Notes: generated by a model not told the origin, from the letters alone. A DNA stretch of 64,000 nucleotides from an uncultured Collinsella sp. (GCA_959601045.1 CAUGNZ010000004.1:32659-96658), one strand, 5' to 3'; positions 17,163-25,350 are shown, numbered from the stretch's first letter. Numbers and translations: made by a program.

Positions 17163-17266
17163 AGTCTTTTTGGGACGGGGCTGTTTTAGCTACCCCTGCC
17201 GCTGTTCGACCAAACCGTTCGCGTTGTCTGTCGGGGTAGCTAAAACAGCCGCGTCCCAAAAAGACT
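17163..17266. repeat. 34-bp near-perfect inverted repeat in front of tRNA-Ala
   Basis: Arms 17163-17196 and 17233-17266 match at 33 of 34 positions and enclose 36 nt. The outer ends read AGTCTTTTTGGGACG and the inner ends GTTTTAGCTACCCC. The GGGACG words link it to the repeat at 6040 and to the stop region of the preceding gene. It could form a long hairpin and end the upstream transcript. Confidence 0.8.
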
Positions 17267-17278
17267 GGGTATTGGGCG

Positions 17279-17306
17279 TTGACAGTTGGCGAGCCGTAGG
17301 TAAAAT
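17279..17306 (+). promoter_or_regulatory. Promoter of tRNA-Ala
   Basis: TTGACA (17279-17284) and TAAAAT (17301-17306) with a 16-nt spacer, placing the start of transcription a few nt before the mature tRNA 5' end. Confidence 0.8.
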
Positions 17307-17319
17307 ATCAACTTGTCCT

Positions 17320-17392
17320 GGGGACGTAGCTCAGTTGGGAGAGCGCTGCCGTCGCATGGCAGAGGCCGAGGGTTCGACTCCCTTCGTCTCCA
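17320..17392 (+). tRNA. tRNA-Ala (anticodon CGC)
   Basis: 73-nt cloverleaf: acceptor GGGGACG pairs with CGTCTCC including the G3:U70 wobble that identifies alanine tRNA. The anticodon stem CTGCC/GGCAG holds the loop GTCGCAT, anticodon CGC for GCG codons. The T-loop is GTTCGACTC-like. CCA is not fully encoded. Confidence 0.93.
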
Positions 17393-17406
17393 CCCTTGGA
17401 TTTGAT

Positions 17407-17438
17407 AAGCCGCTGACATTGTGTCGGCGGCTTTTTTT
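17407..17438 (+). terminator. Terminator after tRNA-Ala
   Basis: AAGCCGCTGACA pairs with TGTCGGCGGCTT, followed by a run of T, 15 nt after the tRNA. Confidence 0.85.
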
Positions 17439-17456
17439 AAAAGAAAGGGCTGTACC

Positions 17457-17897
17457 ATGGCCAAGCTTGAGTCCCAACCACTGTCTGCCGAGGAACGCGC
17501 CGAGTTGGAAGAGCTCCGCGCCGAGAAAGCTCGTCGCGAGGCCCAGGAAGAGGCACGCCGCGAGCGTGAGGAGCTGGCCGCCCTGCGTGCCGAGCGCGAT
17601 AAGGCCGAGGAGGCCGCCGCGAACGTCGCCCCCGCGCCCAAGCCCGCCGCCGCGAAGCCCGCGCCCACCGCACCTAAACCTCAGCCTAAAAAGGTCGCTC
17701 GTTCCAAGTCCGTCGAGCCCAAGCCGAGCCGTGACGAGATGACCTTTGCCCAGCGCATGGTTACCTCCAAGGAGCCTACGGGCGAGAACGAGATCCCTGG
17801 CATGGCGCCGGCTCAAAAAATCATCATTGTCCTTGCCCTCATCGCGTTTGTCATCTTTATGGGCTACACGATCCTGACCAGCATGGGCCTGCTCTAG
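17457..17897 (+). CDS. Small C-terminally membrane-anchored coiled-coil protein, function unknown
   Basis: A 146-residue protein. Residues about 10-55 are a highly charged Glu/Arg/Ala helix with coiled-coil character (ERAELEELRAEKARREAQEE). Residues about 60-85 are Pro/Ala/Lys-rich and likely disordered. Residues about 122-143 form one hydrophobic helix (IIIVLALIAFVIFMGYTILTS). This suggests a tail-anchored protein with its coiled coil in the cytoplasm. Start at 17457 has AGAAAGGG upstream; the frame extends to 17421 but that part lies in the tRNA terminator. It sits 84 nt before pncB; I know no functional link. Confidence 0.75.
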   Translation: MAKLESQPLSAEERAELEELRAEKARREAQEEARREREELAALRAERDKAEEAAANVAPAPKPAAAKPAPTAPKPQPKKVARSKSVEPKPSRDEMTFAQRMVTSKEPTGENEIPGMAPAQKIIIVLALIAFVIFMGYTILTSMGLL

Positions 17898-17981
17898 CCC
17901 ATTCGCGCTGGGTGCCATGCCCGAACACTCTGCCCTTTTCCAACCCTCAACCTCTGCACAACGCATCCGAAAGGTCGCCCC

Positions 17982-19487
17982 ATGGCTTTGACCGACATCT
18001 CGCATCCCACCGACATTGCAATGCTCACCGATCTGTACGAGCTCACTATGGCCCAGGGCCTGTGGGAGAGCGGCAAGGCCAATGAGCAGGGTTGTTTTAC
18101 CGCGTTTTACCGCGACCATCCCTTTGGCAGCGCCTATGCCGTCATGTGCGGCACCGCCGAGCTGCCCGAGCTGGTCGAGAACCTGCGCTTTACGCCCGAG
18201 GATATCGACTACCTCGCCTCACTCCAGGCCCCGGCCGGCGGTGCGATGTTCAAGCCTGCATTCCTCGACTACCTGCGCGATTTTCATGCACATGTAAACA
18301 TCGACGCCGTCCCCGAGGGCGAGCTCGTCTTTCTGCGCGAACCCATGGTTCGCGTCACCGGTCCCGCGCTGGAGTGCCAGCTGCTCGAAACGGCGCTGCT
18401 CAACATCGTCGGCTTCCAGACGCTTGTCGCCACCAAGACGGCGCGCGTGGTGCTGGCGGCGGACGGCCGTCCCGTTGCCGAGTTTGGCCTGCGCCGCGCC
18501 CAGGGTCCCGATGGCGGGCTGGCCGTCGCGCGCGCGAGCTACGTTGCCGGCTGCTCCTCTACGTCCAATGTGCTCGCCGGCCGCCGCTACGGTATTCCCG
18601 TCTTTGGCACGCATGCGCACAGCTGGGTCATGAGCTTCGACTCCGAGCTCGAGGCCTTCCGCGCCTTTGCCAAGTCGAGCCCCAAGAATTGCACGCTGCT
18701 CATCGACACCTACGACGTACGCGAGGGTTGCGAGCATGCCATTACGGTTGCCAAGGAGATGGAAGCGGTGGGCGAGCGCCTGTCGGCCATTCGCATCGAC
18801 TCCGGCGACCTCGCCAAGCTCTCCAAGTATGTGCGCGGCCGTTTTGATGCCGAGGGCCTGCCCTATGTGGGGATCTCGGTTTCTAACGATTTGGATGAGT
18901 ACACGATTCAGTCGCTGCTCGACCAGGGCGCGCCTATCGATAGCTTTGGCGTGGGCACCAAGCTCGCGACCTGCTACGACCAGCCGGCGCTGGGCGGCGT
19001 GTACAAGCTCGCCGCCCGCCGTGCGAGTGAGACGGACCCGTGGACGCCGGTGGTCAAGCTCTCCGAGCAGCCCTACAAGCGCACGATCCCGGGTGTGCAA
19101 CGCGTGCGCCGTTATTACGACGGCTTTGGCGGCCCAGTCTGCGACATGATCTACGACGAGGACCATCTGGCGGGGGAGGGCGCCGCGCGCGGCAATACCC
19201 TCGTGGCCGTGAATGATGCCGCTCTGGTGACCGACGTGTCCGAACTTGAGTATCGCGAGCTGCTGGTGCCGATCGTGCGCGATGGCAGTGCGGTGGCTCC
19301 GCGTGAGAGCATCCAGGACGCGCGCGAGCGTTGCGCCTGGGCACTTGACCATCTGGACGCAGCTTTCAAGCGCTTCCTGTACCCGCAGACCTATGTGGTG
19401 GGCATGGAGCAGGGCCTGGCTCAGGTGCGCGACGAGCTCGTGCGCAAGAACATGGCTGCGGCTTCGGCCTTCCCCTGGGCAAAATGA
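17982..19487 (+). CDS. pncB: Nicotinate phosphoribosyltransferase
   Basis: Converts nicotinate and PRPP to nicotinate mononucleotide in NAD salvage. The 501-residue protein shows the N-terminal TDLYELTMAQ block (residues 12-21), FGTHAHSWVMSF near 205, and the PRPP/phosphate-binding region IRIDSGDLAKLS near 267 with FGVGTKLAT near 323. Length fits the long bacterial form (about 490). The ATG has CGAAAGGT upstream. The TGA stop lies inside a 39-bp palindromic repeat (19481-19519). Likely cytoplasmic and single-gene. Confidence 0.92.
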   Translation: MALTDISHPTDIAMLTDLYELTMAQGLWESGKANEQGCFTAFYRDHPFGSAYAVMCGTAELPELVENLRFTPEDIDYLASLQAPAGGAMFKPAFLDYLRDFHAHVNIDAVPEGELVFLREPMVRVTGPALECQLLETALLNIVGFQTLVATKTARVVLAADGRPVAEFGLRRAQGPDGGLAVARASYVAGCSSTSNVLAGRRYGIPVFGTHAHSWVMSFDSELEAFRAFAKSSPKNCTLLIDTYDVREGCEHAITVAKEMEAVGERLSAIRIDSGDLAKLSKYVRGRFDAEGLPYVGISVSNDLDEYTIQSLLDQGAPIDSFGVGTKLATCYDQPALGGVYKLAARRASETDPWTPVVKLSEQPYKRTIPGVQRVRRYYDGFGGPVCDMIYDEDHLAGEGAARGNTLVAVNDAALVTDVSELEYRELLVPIVRDGSAVAPRESIQDARERCAWALDHLDAAFKRFLYPQTYVVGMEQGLAQVRDELVRKNMAAASAFPWAK

Positions 19488-19519
19488 TCCGAAGGGGACG
19501 GAGGAAAACGGATCATTTT
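19481..19519. repeat. GGATCATTTT palindrome, copy 1, spanning the pncB stop
   Basis: Arms AAAATGATCCG (19481-19491) and CGGATCATTTT (19509-19519) around GGGGACGGAGGAAAA. A second copy with a decayed left arm is at 27481-27520. The pncB stop codon (19485-19487) is inside the left arm. Confidence 0.75.
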
Positions 19520-19590
19520 CGTCCGTTCCGCACCAGGCGCCCCGACTGCCCCAGCTCGCCCGAACGCTCGACATTCGATTGGTTTGACGT

Positions 19591-20718
19591 ATGACGACTT
19601 CTTATAAAACGATGGTGGTAAAGATCGGTTCGTCCACGGTGGTGGGCGCCGACGGCAAGGTCAACCGCGCCTTTATCGGCGGGCTTGCCGACCAGGCCGC
19701 AGCGCTGCGCGAGCTTGGCTGGCGCCTGGTCGTGGTGAGCTCGGGTGCCATTGCCTGCGGCTATCCCGTGCTGGGCTTCGACCGCAAGCCGGTCGGTGAC
19801 CTGCCGAGCCTGCAGGCCTGCGCCTCGGCCGGTCAGTGCATCATCTCGTCGGCCTACGACGAGGAGTTCCATGCGCGCGACCTGCTCACCTCGCTCGTGC
19901 TGCTCACGCGTCACGACACGGCGCGCCGCACGTCCTACCTGCACGCGCGCGACGCCCTGCTGCGCCTGGTGGAGCTGGGCGTGGTGCCGGTCGTCAACGA
20001 GAACGACACCGTTACCGTCGATGAGATCAAGTTCGGCGACAACGACACGCTGGCGGCGCTTGTGAGCTGCCTGGTTTCTGCCGATCTGTGCGTGACGCTC
20101 TCGGACATCGATGGCCTCTACACCGCCAATCCGCATGAGGATCCGACGGCCGAGTTTATCCCGGTCGTGCATAAGATCGATGCCAAGATTATCGCCTCGG
20201 CGGGCGATTCTTCCACATCGGTGGGTACGGGCGGCATGATCACCAAGATTCGCGCGAGCCGCATTCTCATGACGGCGGGCATTCAAAGCGTGATTTGCTC
20301 GGGCGAGGAGCCCGATGCGCTCGTGCGTCTGGCCCGCGGCGAGAGCGTGGGTACGCTGTTCGATCCGCCGGCGGAGCGCCTGGACATTGCGCCGCGCAAG
20401 TTGTGGATCGCACTGGGTGACAAGGCGCATGGCTCGGTGACGGTCGATGATGGCGCCGCGAAGGCGCTGGTCAGCCGCGGATCGTCGCTGCTCGCGGTGG
20501 GTATTCGCGAGGTCGATGGCCAGTTTGCCGAGGGCGATGTGCTCGACGTGTGCGACCCGAGCGGCATGGTTGTCGCCCGTGGTATCGCCGAGGCCGATTC
20601 GGACGTGCTGGAGCTTGCAGCCGGCCGCCGCCAGGACCAGATTGCCAGCAACCGCCTGCTCGCAGACCTGGCCGAGAAGCCCGCGATCCATAGGGACAAC
20701 TTGATAGTGTTCGCCTAA
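19591..20718 (+). CDS. proB: Glutamate 5-kinase
   Basis: Phosphorylates glutamate to gamma-glutamyl phosphate, first step of proline synthesis. The 375-residue protein has an amino-acid-kinase domain (KTMVVKIGSSTVV at 6-18, VVVSSGAIACGYPV near 47-60, VVNENDTVTVDEIKFGDNDTLAALVS near 133-158, GTGGMITKI near 212) and a C-terminal PUA domain from about residue 270, like full-length ProB. No strong ribosome binding site is visible before the ATG at 19591. The pathway partner proA follows 1.7 kb downstream on the same strand, with an opposing peptidase gene between. It ends in a large nested hairpin. Confidence 0.94.
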   Translation: MTTSYKTMVVKIGSSTVVGADGKVNRAFIGGLADQAAALRELGWRLVVVSSGAIACGYPVLGFDRKPVGDLPSLQACASAGQCIISSAYDEEFHARDLLTSLVLLTRHDTARRTSYLHARDALLRLVELGVVPVVNENDTVTVDEIKFGDNDTLAALVSCLVSADLCVTLSDIDGLYTANPHEDPTAEFIPVVHKIDAKIIASAGDSSTSVGTGGMITKIRASRILMTAGIQSVICSGEEPDALVRLARGESVGTLFDPPAERLDIAPRKLWIALGDKAHGSVTVDDGAAKALVSRGSSLLAVGIREVDGQFAEGDVLDVCDPSGMVVARGIAEADSDVLELAAGRRQDQIASNRLLADLAEKPAIHRDNLIVFA

Positions 20719-20732
20719 CCAATTGACGCTGC

Positions 20733-20830
20733 AAACGCCCCTAAGCGGCAATCTGACGTTCAATCGTCGGGCATGACCAAAAGGTCAATGCCCTCCTCTT
20801 TCACGTCACCTTGCTCGCTTAGGGGCGTTT
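20733..20830. terminator. Large nested inverted repeat between convergent proB and peptidase genes
   Basis: Outer arms AAACGCCCCTAAGCG (20733-20747) and CGCTTAGGGGCGTTT (20816-20830) are perfect over 15 bp. Inside is a second hairpin, GGGCATGACC-AAAA-GGTCAATGCCC. A T-run follows on the plus strand, so it can end proB. Confidence 0.7.
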
Positions 20831-20867
20831 TCGCTTTCTGTCCTCTACCAGCGGCATTGTCGTTGCC

Positions 20868-20912
20868 GGCACTTGGGGACGTTCCTATTGTGCCGGCAGA
20901 CGGGGACACTCC
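20868..20912. repeat. GGGGACGTTCC / GTGCCGGCA repeat, second locus
   Basis: The words GCCGGCACTTGGGGACGTTC, GTGCCGGCA and GGGGACACTCC repeat those at 8072-8166. Located just downstream of the peptidase stop. Confidence 0.6.
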
Positions 20913-20916
20913 TTTG

Positions 20917-22335
20917 CTAGAAGATCTGGCGCAGGTCTCCGCGGTTGAGGGCTTCGTCGAAGAGGTGCTTGAACACCACGCTGCCGTGCAAGCCGTCGTG
21001 CTCGAACTCGTTGGTCACCCAGGCATGCGAGTTGCCCACGCGGCTGAGCGTATCGAGCTGCATGCCCGAGTCCACGTACATGTCATCGAAGTACACCGCG
21101 GCCTGCAGGGGCACCTCGTTGCACGCCAGGCGCTGCGGGTCGTAGATCTTGTCCCAGCTTGTGTCTTCCATAAGCAGATCCATCGCCGGCTTGAAGGGCT
21201 TAAGTTCGGGCATCTGCTCAAACATCCACGGGAACATGGCCTCGCCGGTAAACATGAGCGGTCGCGTGAGCGTGTCGAACTCGGCACGATGGGCCTTCTC
21301 TTCTGCCGCGGCCCAGCGAATGGGCATGGTGTCGCCGTCGGCGTAGATGAACTCCTGAAGCGTCCAGTACAGCGGATTCGTGCGCGTGTTGGTGCGCTCG
21401 AAGGCGCGCATCAAAAAGCTGTCAGATACCGAGGCGTCGCAGGTCAGCGTGCCGTCACCGTCAACAAAAGCATGATCGATAATCCAGTGCATGCGCTCAA
21501 AGCTCGGCTTCATACCAAAGTCGCTGCCCATGAGCTGTAGGCGCTCGACCGTCATCGGCGAGCCGTCGGGCAGCACGGGCTTCTGTGCCTCGAGCGCATC
21601 GGCCAGGGCTGCCACGCGCTCGACGTCGGCGGGGTAGCGGTCGTAATACTGCTGCGTCTTGGCGGCCATGCGCGGGAAGGTGTGCGCGTAGACCTCGCTG
21701 GCACTCGCCGGCACGTGGGGGATGCCGCCGCAGGTAAAGCTCGCCGCCACGCCCTCGGGGAAGAGCGACAGGTAGCTCAGCGTCAAAAAGCCGCCGTAGC
21801 TCTGCCCGAGCGTGACCCACGGCTTGCCGCCAAAGCCCACGAGGCGCAGGTACTCAAAATCGCGCACGATGGAGCTGGCGAGGTGGCGCTTGAGGAAGTC
21901 CGCCTGCGAGCGTGCTGTATCGGCGCCGGCGGCCGTTGCGCGATCACCCAGTGCCTTGATCGTGCGTCCGTCCACGCAGCTACTGCGTCCGGTGCCGCGC
22001 TGGTCGGGAAGGACCACGCGGAAGTGCTTGACGGCCTCCTCGATCCAGCCGTCGCTTGTGGGCGACAGCGGACGCGGGCTCTCGCCGCCGGGGCCGCCCT
22101 GCAAAAACAGGAGCAGCGGCAGATCGTCGTTGATGCGGTCGGGCGCGCAAACCACGCGGTAGAAGAGCTTGATGCTCTCGGGCGCGCCGGCGATTGGTGC
22201 CGGCATAGCGCCGCGGCGCATGGTGCTGCCGACGGCCAACAGCATCGGCTCCAGACCGCGCCAATCCAAGGGGACGTCGATGCTGTGGTCCTCGACATAG
22301 AGGCCGGGGACGTGGTACGAAGTGATGAGGGCCAT
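20917..22335 (-). CDS. Alpha/beta hydrolase, proline iminopeptidase-like (peptidase S33)
   Basis: Predicted cytoplasmic serine aminopeptidase releasing N-terminal residues, commonly proline. The 472-residue protein shows the oxyanion-hole segment LFLQGGPGGESPRP (near residue 66), VLPDQRGTGRSS (near 102), and the nucleophile elbow GQSYGG (near 167), the arrangement of S33 proline iminopeptidases; a cap domain follows. The catalytic Asp and His are expected in the C-terminal third (DDMYVD and the H of NSHAW or DGLHG) but I could not fix them. Start at 22335 has GGAAGA upstream. It sits, reversed, between proB and proA, which fits a role in proline supply. Confidence 0.85.
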   Translation of the reverse strand: MALITSYHVPGLYVEDHSIDVPLDWRGLEPMLLAVGSTMRRGAMPAPIAGAPESIKLFYRVVCAPDRINDDLPLLLFLQGGPGGESPRPLSPTSDGWIEEAVKHFRVVLPDQRGTGRSSCVDGRTIKALGDRATAAGADTARSQADFLKRHLASSIVRDFEYLRLVGFGGKPWVTLGQSYGGFLTLSYLSLFPEGVAASFTCGGIPHVPASASEVYAHTFPRMAAKTQQYYDRYPADVERVAALADALEAQKPVLPDGSPMTVERLQLMGSDFGMKPSFERMHWIIDHAFVDGDGTLTCDASVSDSFLMRAFERTNTRTNPLYWTLQEFIYADGDTMPIRWAAAEEKAHRAEFDTLTRPLMFTGEAMFPWMFEQMPELKPFKPAMDLLMEDTSWDKIYDPQRLACNEVPLQAAVYFDDMYVDSGMQLDTLSRVGNSHAWVTNEFEHDGLHGSVVFKHLFDEALNRGDLRQIF

Positions 22336-22447
22336 GTGAGTCTTCCGTTCGTTGCGGTGTTTCGGGTTGACCAATTCTACCGCCGCGGGCGAGGCCATGC
22401 GCAAATCGGCTACCATGGTTGCAAACTTCTAGGAGAAAGGGCCGCCC

Positions 22448-23734
22448 ATGTCGGTCGATATAGCCACGTATGTCCACGATCTTGCCGTTGCCGCCAAGGC
22501 AGCGTCGGCCTCGCTTGCCACGGCGAGCGATGAACAGCGCCAGGAGGCCGTGCGCGCCATGGCCGCAGCACTGCGCAACGGTGTCGACTCCATCGTCGCC
22601 GCCAACGAGCTCGATATGTCCGCTGCGCGCGATGCTGGTACCTCGGCCGGACTGCTCGATCGCCTGCTGCTGACGCCCGAGCGCGTCGAGGGCATGGCCG
22701 CCGGCCTGGAAAAGCTCGCCGAGCTGCCCGATCCCGTGAGCCGCGTGCTCGACCACCGTATACTCGCAAGCGGCGTGGACCTGACCCGCGTGAGCGTGCC
22801 GTTGGGCCTGGTCGCCATGGTCTACGAGGCGCGCCCCAACGTGACGGCCGACGCCGCGGGCATCTGCATCCGCACCGGCAACGCCTGCATTCTGCGCGGC
22901 GGCTCGCTGGCCTATCACTCGTGTGCCATGATCGCCGAGCTGCTGGCCGATGCGCTCGAGGCCAAGGGCTTCCCGCGCGAGGCCGTGTCGATGATCGAGT
23001 CCACCGACCGCGAGGCCACTGGCGAGCTCATGAAGCTCCGCGGTATTGTCGACGTACTCATTCCGCGCGGCGGTGCAGGCCTGATCCAGCGCTGCGTGCG
23101 CGAGTCGCTTGTGCCGGTGATCGAGACGGGCACGGGCAACTGCCACATCTACGTGCATGAATCCGCCGACTTTGATAAGGCGCTCAACATTATCGTCAAT
23201 GCCAAGACCCAGCGCGTTGGCGTGTGCAATGCCGCCGAGTCGCTGCTGGTCGACCGTGCTGTGGCCGATGCGTTTTTGCCTGCGGTCGTTGCCGTGCTGC
23301 ACGACCACGGCGTGCTCATTCACGGTGACGAGGCCACGTGCGCCGCGTGCGCCGACGCCGGCTTTGTGGAGGGCGATGACTACGTTGCCGCGACTGAGGA
23401 GGACTGGGGTCGCGAGTACTTGGCTCTCGAGATGAGCGTGAAGGTCGTGGCAGACGAGGACGAGGCCATCGCACACATCAATCGCTACGGCACGATGCAC
23501 TCCGAGGCCATCGTTGCCGAGGACACGGATGCTTGTGAGCGCTTCCTGGATGCGGTCGATGCCTCGGCCGTGTACGCCAACGCCAGCACGCGCTTCACCG
23601 ACGGCGGCGAGTTTGGCCTGGGCGCCGAGATCGGCATCTCGACCCAAAAGCTCCACGCCCGCGGCCCCTTCGCCGCCGAGGCCCTCACCACCTACAAATA
23701 CAAGCTACGCGGCACCGGCCAGGTCCGCCCCTAG
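22448..23734 (+). CDS. proA: Glutamate-5-semialdehyde dehydrogenase (gamma-glutamyl phosphate reductase)
   Basis: Reduces gamma-glutamyl phosphate with NADPH to glutamate semialdehyde, second step of proline synthesis. The 428-residue protein belongs to the aldehyde dehydrogenase superfamily: VPLGLVAMVYEARPNVTAD near residue 118-136, the LRGGSLAYHS block, and the catalytic Cys in RVGVCNAAESLLVD (near 262). The C-terminus ALTTYKYKLRGTGQ is typical of ProA. AGGAGAAAGGG precedes the ATG. It is divergent from the peptidase gene, 112 nt away. Confidence 0.95.
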   Translation: MSVDIATYVHDLAVAAKAASASLATASDEQRQEAVRAMAAALRNGVDSIVAANELDMSAARDAGTSAGLLDRLLLTPERVEGMAAGLEKLAELPDPVSRVLDHRILASGVDLTRVSVPLGLVAMVYEARPNVTADAAGICIRTGNACILRGGSLAYHSCAMIAELLADALEAKGFPREAVSMIESTDREATGELMKLRGIVDVLIPRGGAGLIQRCVRESLVPVIETGTGNCHIYVHESADFDKALNIIVNAKTQRVGVCNAAESLLVDRAVADAFLPAVVAVLHDHGVLIHGDEATCAACADAGFVEGDDYVAATEEDWGREYLALEMSVKVVADEDEAIAHINRYGTMHSEAIVAEDTDACERFLDAVDASAVYANASTRFTDGGEFGLGAEIGISTQKLHARGPFAAEALTTYKYKLRGTGQVRP

Positions 23735-23748
23735 CGCCCGCGCAAACA

Positions 23749-23790
23749 AAAACCACCACTAAAGGTGCCTTTCCCCTTTGTGGTGGTTTT
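23749..23790. repeat. 41-bp palindromic repeat, copy 5 (loop orientation A)
   Basis: Left arm AAAACCACCACTAAAGG carries one extra T; loop TGCCTTTCC; right arm CCTTTGTGGTGGTTTT. Between the convergent proA and HD-domain genes. Confidence 0.88.
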
Positions 23791-23805
23791 AAGTGGCGTG
23801 GGCGG

Positions 23806-24405
23806 TTAGGCCTGGAAGGTGTCGCGGTCGGGCGCGAAGGACTGCATGGCCGCGATGGTGCGGTCAAAGAGCTCGGGGAGCTCCCAGCCGAGCATTTCGG
23901 CGCCCTGCGAAATCACGTCGCGCGAGCAGCCGGCGGCAAAGCGCTTGTCCTTGAACTTCTTCTTGAGCGACTTGGTCGTAAAGTCCATAACGCTCTTGCT
24001 CGGGCGCATGATGACGGCGGCGCCGATCAGGCCGGTGAGCTCATCGCAGGCAAACAGGATCTTTTCCATCTGCAGCTCGGGTTTGGGCAGCGAGGTGTTG
24101 AAGTCCGACGTGTGCGTCTGGATGGCGCGAATGAGCTCGGGAGAGGCGCCCTCGCCTTCAAGGATCTCGGCCGCATAGATGGTGTGGTTCATGGGGTCGT
24201 CCTCATGCTCCTCCCAATCTAGGTCGTGCAGCAGACCGACGATGCCCCAAAACTCCTCGTTCTCGGGGTCGAACTCGCGCGCAAAGTAGCGCATGGTGCC
24301 CTCGACCGTTTCGCCGTGGGTGATGTGGAACGGGTCCTTATTGTGCTCGTTGAGCAATTCGAACGCACGGTCGCGGGTGATTCCGGCGGAAAGTGGCTCT
24401 GCCAT
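23806..24405 (-). CDS. HD-domain phosphohydrolase-like protein
   Basis: The 199-residue protein has the HD-type metal site spread over its N-terminal half: H29 in HITHGET, HD at LLHDLDW near residue 59, the later H of PMNHTIYAAEI near 73, and the IQTHTSDF segment near 96. HD proteins of this size hydrolyse nucleotides or other phosphates, but the substrate cannot be told. AAGGAG precedes the ATG. It is the second gene after a CarD-like regulator on the same strand, 117 nt apart with a palindromic repeat between, so co-transcription is uncertain. Confidence 0.85.
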   Translation of the reverse strand: MAEPLSAGITRDRAFELLNEHNKDPFHITHGETVEGTMRYFAREFDPENEEFWGIVGLLHDLDWEEHEDDPMNHTIYAAEILEGEGASPELIRAIQTHTSDFNTSLPKPELQMEKILFACDELTGLIGAAVIMRPSKSVMDFTTKSLKKKFKDKRFAAGCSRDVISQGAEMLGWELPELFDRTIAAMQSFAPDRDTFQA

Positions 24406-24468
24406 AAAAGACTCCTTGTGCTCGCAGGTATCGCTAAGAATGAATACTACTAGAACGACTAGAACGAA

Positions 24469-24509
24469 AAAACCACCACAAAGGTGCCTGTCCCCTTTGT
24501 GGTGGTTTT
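24469..24509. repeat. 41-bp palindromic repeat, copy 6 (loop orientation A)
   Basis: Arms AAAACCACCACAAAGG and CCTTTGTGGTGGTTTT around loop TGCCTGTCC, between the carD-like and HD genes. Perfect 16-bp arms. Confidence 0.92.
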
Positions 24510-24522
24510 TGGCGCGGATGGG

Positions 24523-25008
24523 TTAGTTGAGGGCGGCTTGGGCTAGGCGGGCTTCGGCGGCCTCCTCGGTGACGCCCAATGCCACGGCGAACTCCTCGAT
24601 GGAGCGGCGCTTGGCTTCCTTGAGTACACGCATATAGTAAGAGCTGGGCTTTTTATCGGCTTCCTCGGCCTGGCGAATGCGGTGCATCATGGTCTTTGCC
24701 ACGCGGACCGTCTCGGGCGCGCCCAGCTTGAGCTGCTGCTTAAAGTGTGTCTCTTCAAGCGAGCTGTTGCGCTCGGTAAAGGTGTCGCACTCCAGCTCGT
24801 CATAGTGGCTCAGCAGATGCTCGGCATCTTGCTGCGAGATAGCGGCGTGCAAACGGTCGGCCTGCGCCACGGGGTACATGAGGATCGTCTGCGCATGTCC
24901 CTGCTTGGTCTCGAGCAGCAGCATGGGCTGCGGTGTGTCGTCCCTAAAACCGACGACGGTGCAGACTCCCTGGCCCGGATGAATGACGTGTTGACCGATT
25001 GAGAACAT
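24523..25008 (-). CDS. CarD/CdnL-family transcriptional regulator
   Basis: The 161-residue protein has the CarD/TRCF RNA-polymerase-interaction fold at the N-terminus (FSIGQHVIHPGQGVCTVVGF, residues 2-21; LLLETKQGHAQTILMYPV, about 30-47) and a helical C-terminal half. CarD proteins bind the RNA polymerase beta subunit and the upstream edge of the promoter bubble to stabilise open complexes. The canonical DNA-binding Trp was not seen, so its promoter effect may differ. GGAGG precedes the ATG directly. It is divergent from argS, with 342 nt between. Confidence 0.87.
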   Translation of the reverse strand: MFSIGQHVIHPGQGVCTVVGFRDDTPQPMLLLETKQGHAQTILMYPVAQADRLHAAISQQDAEHLLSHYDELECDTFTERNSSLEETHFKQQLKLGAPETVRVAKTMMHRIRQAEEADKKPSSYYMRVLKEAKRRSIEEFAVALGVTEEAAEARLAQAALN

Positions 25009-25350
25009 GCTACCTCCAACTTATACGAATTTACGTATGTCTAGAATAACACGCTGACGTGCGCAAACCCTTACTTTATGCAGGAAAAGCACACAACTCT
25101 GATAGGTAAGAGTATTCGATAACAGACGCAGCTCATTCACACCTTTATGCATTTTCAACGCCTGCATAATCTGCAGGCAGACTGGCATCTTTGAGTGACT
25201 CCATACAAGCTGTAGTCATTTTTGTGCATATGCAATATCTATTAGCTTTACCCTGCGACAGTGCCCGTCGCTTGTGATAGAGTGCTACAAACTCTGGCTT
25301 TTGCCCTACGAGTGACCAAGAGCTCGGGGGCTTTAACACAAGGAGGATCT
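25009..25350. other. Intergenic region between carD-like gene and argS
   Basis: A 342-nt, AT-richer gap that must hold the divergent promoters of both genes. I see no gene, no T-box core and no clear terminator. The word TGCAGGCA/TGCATAATCTGCA near 25160-25180 forms small local pairs only. Confidence 0.4.

Noticed and set aside
10002..24509. CRISPR array made of the 41-bp repeats
   Set aside because: Copies are palindromic, irregularly spaced by whole genes and have no spacers; no cas genes.
25009..25350. T-box riboswitch before argS
   Set aside because: No conserved T-box sequence or terminator/antiterminator pair seen.
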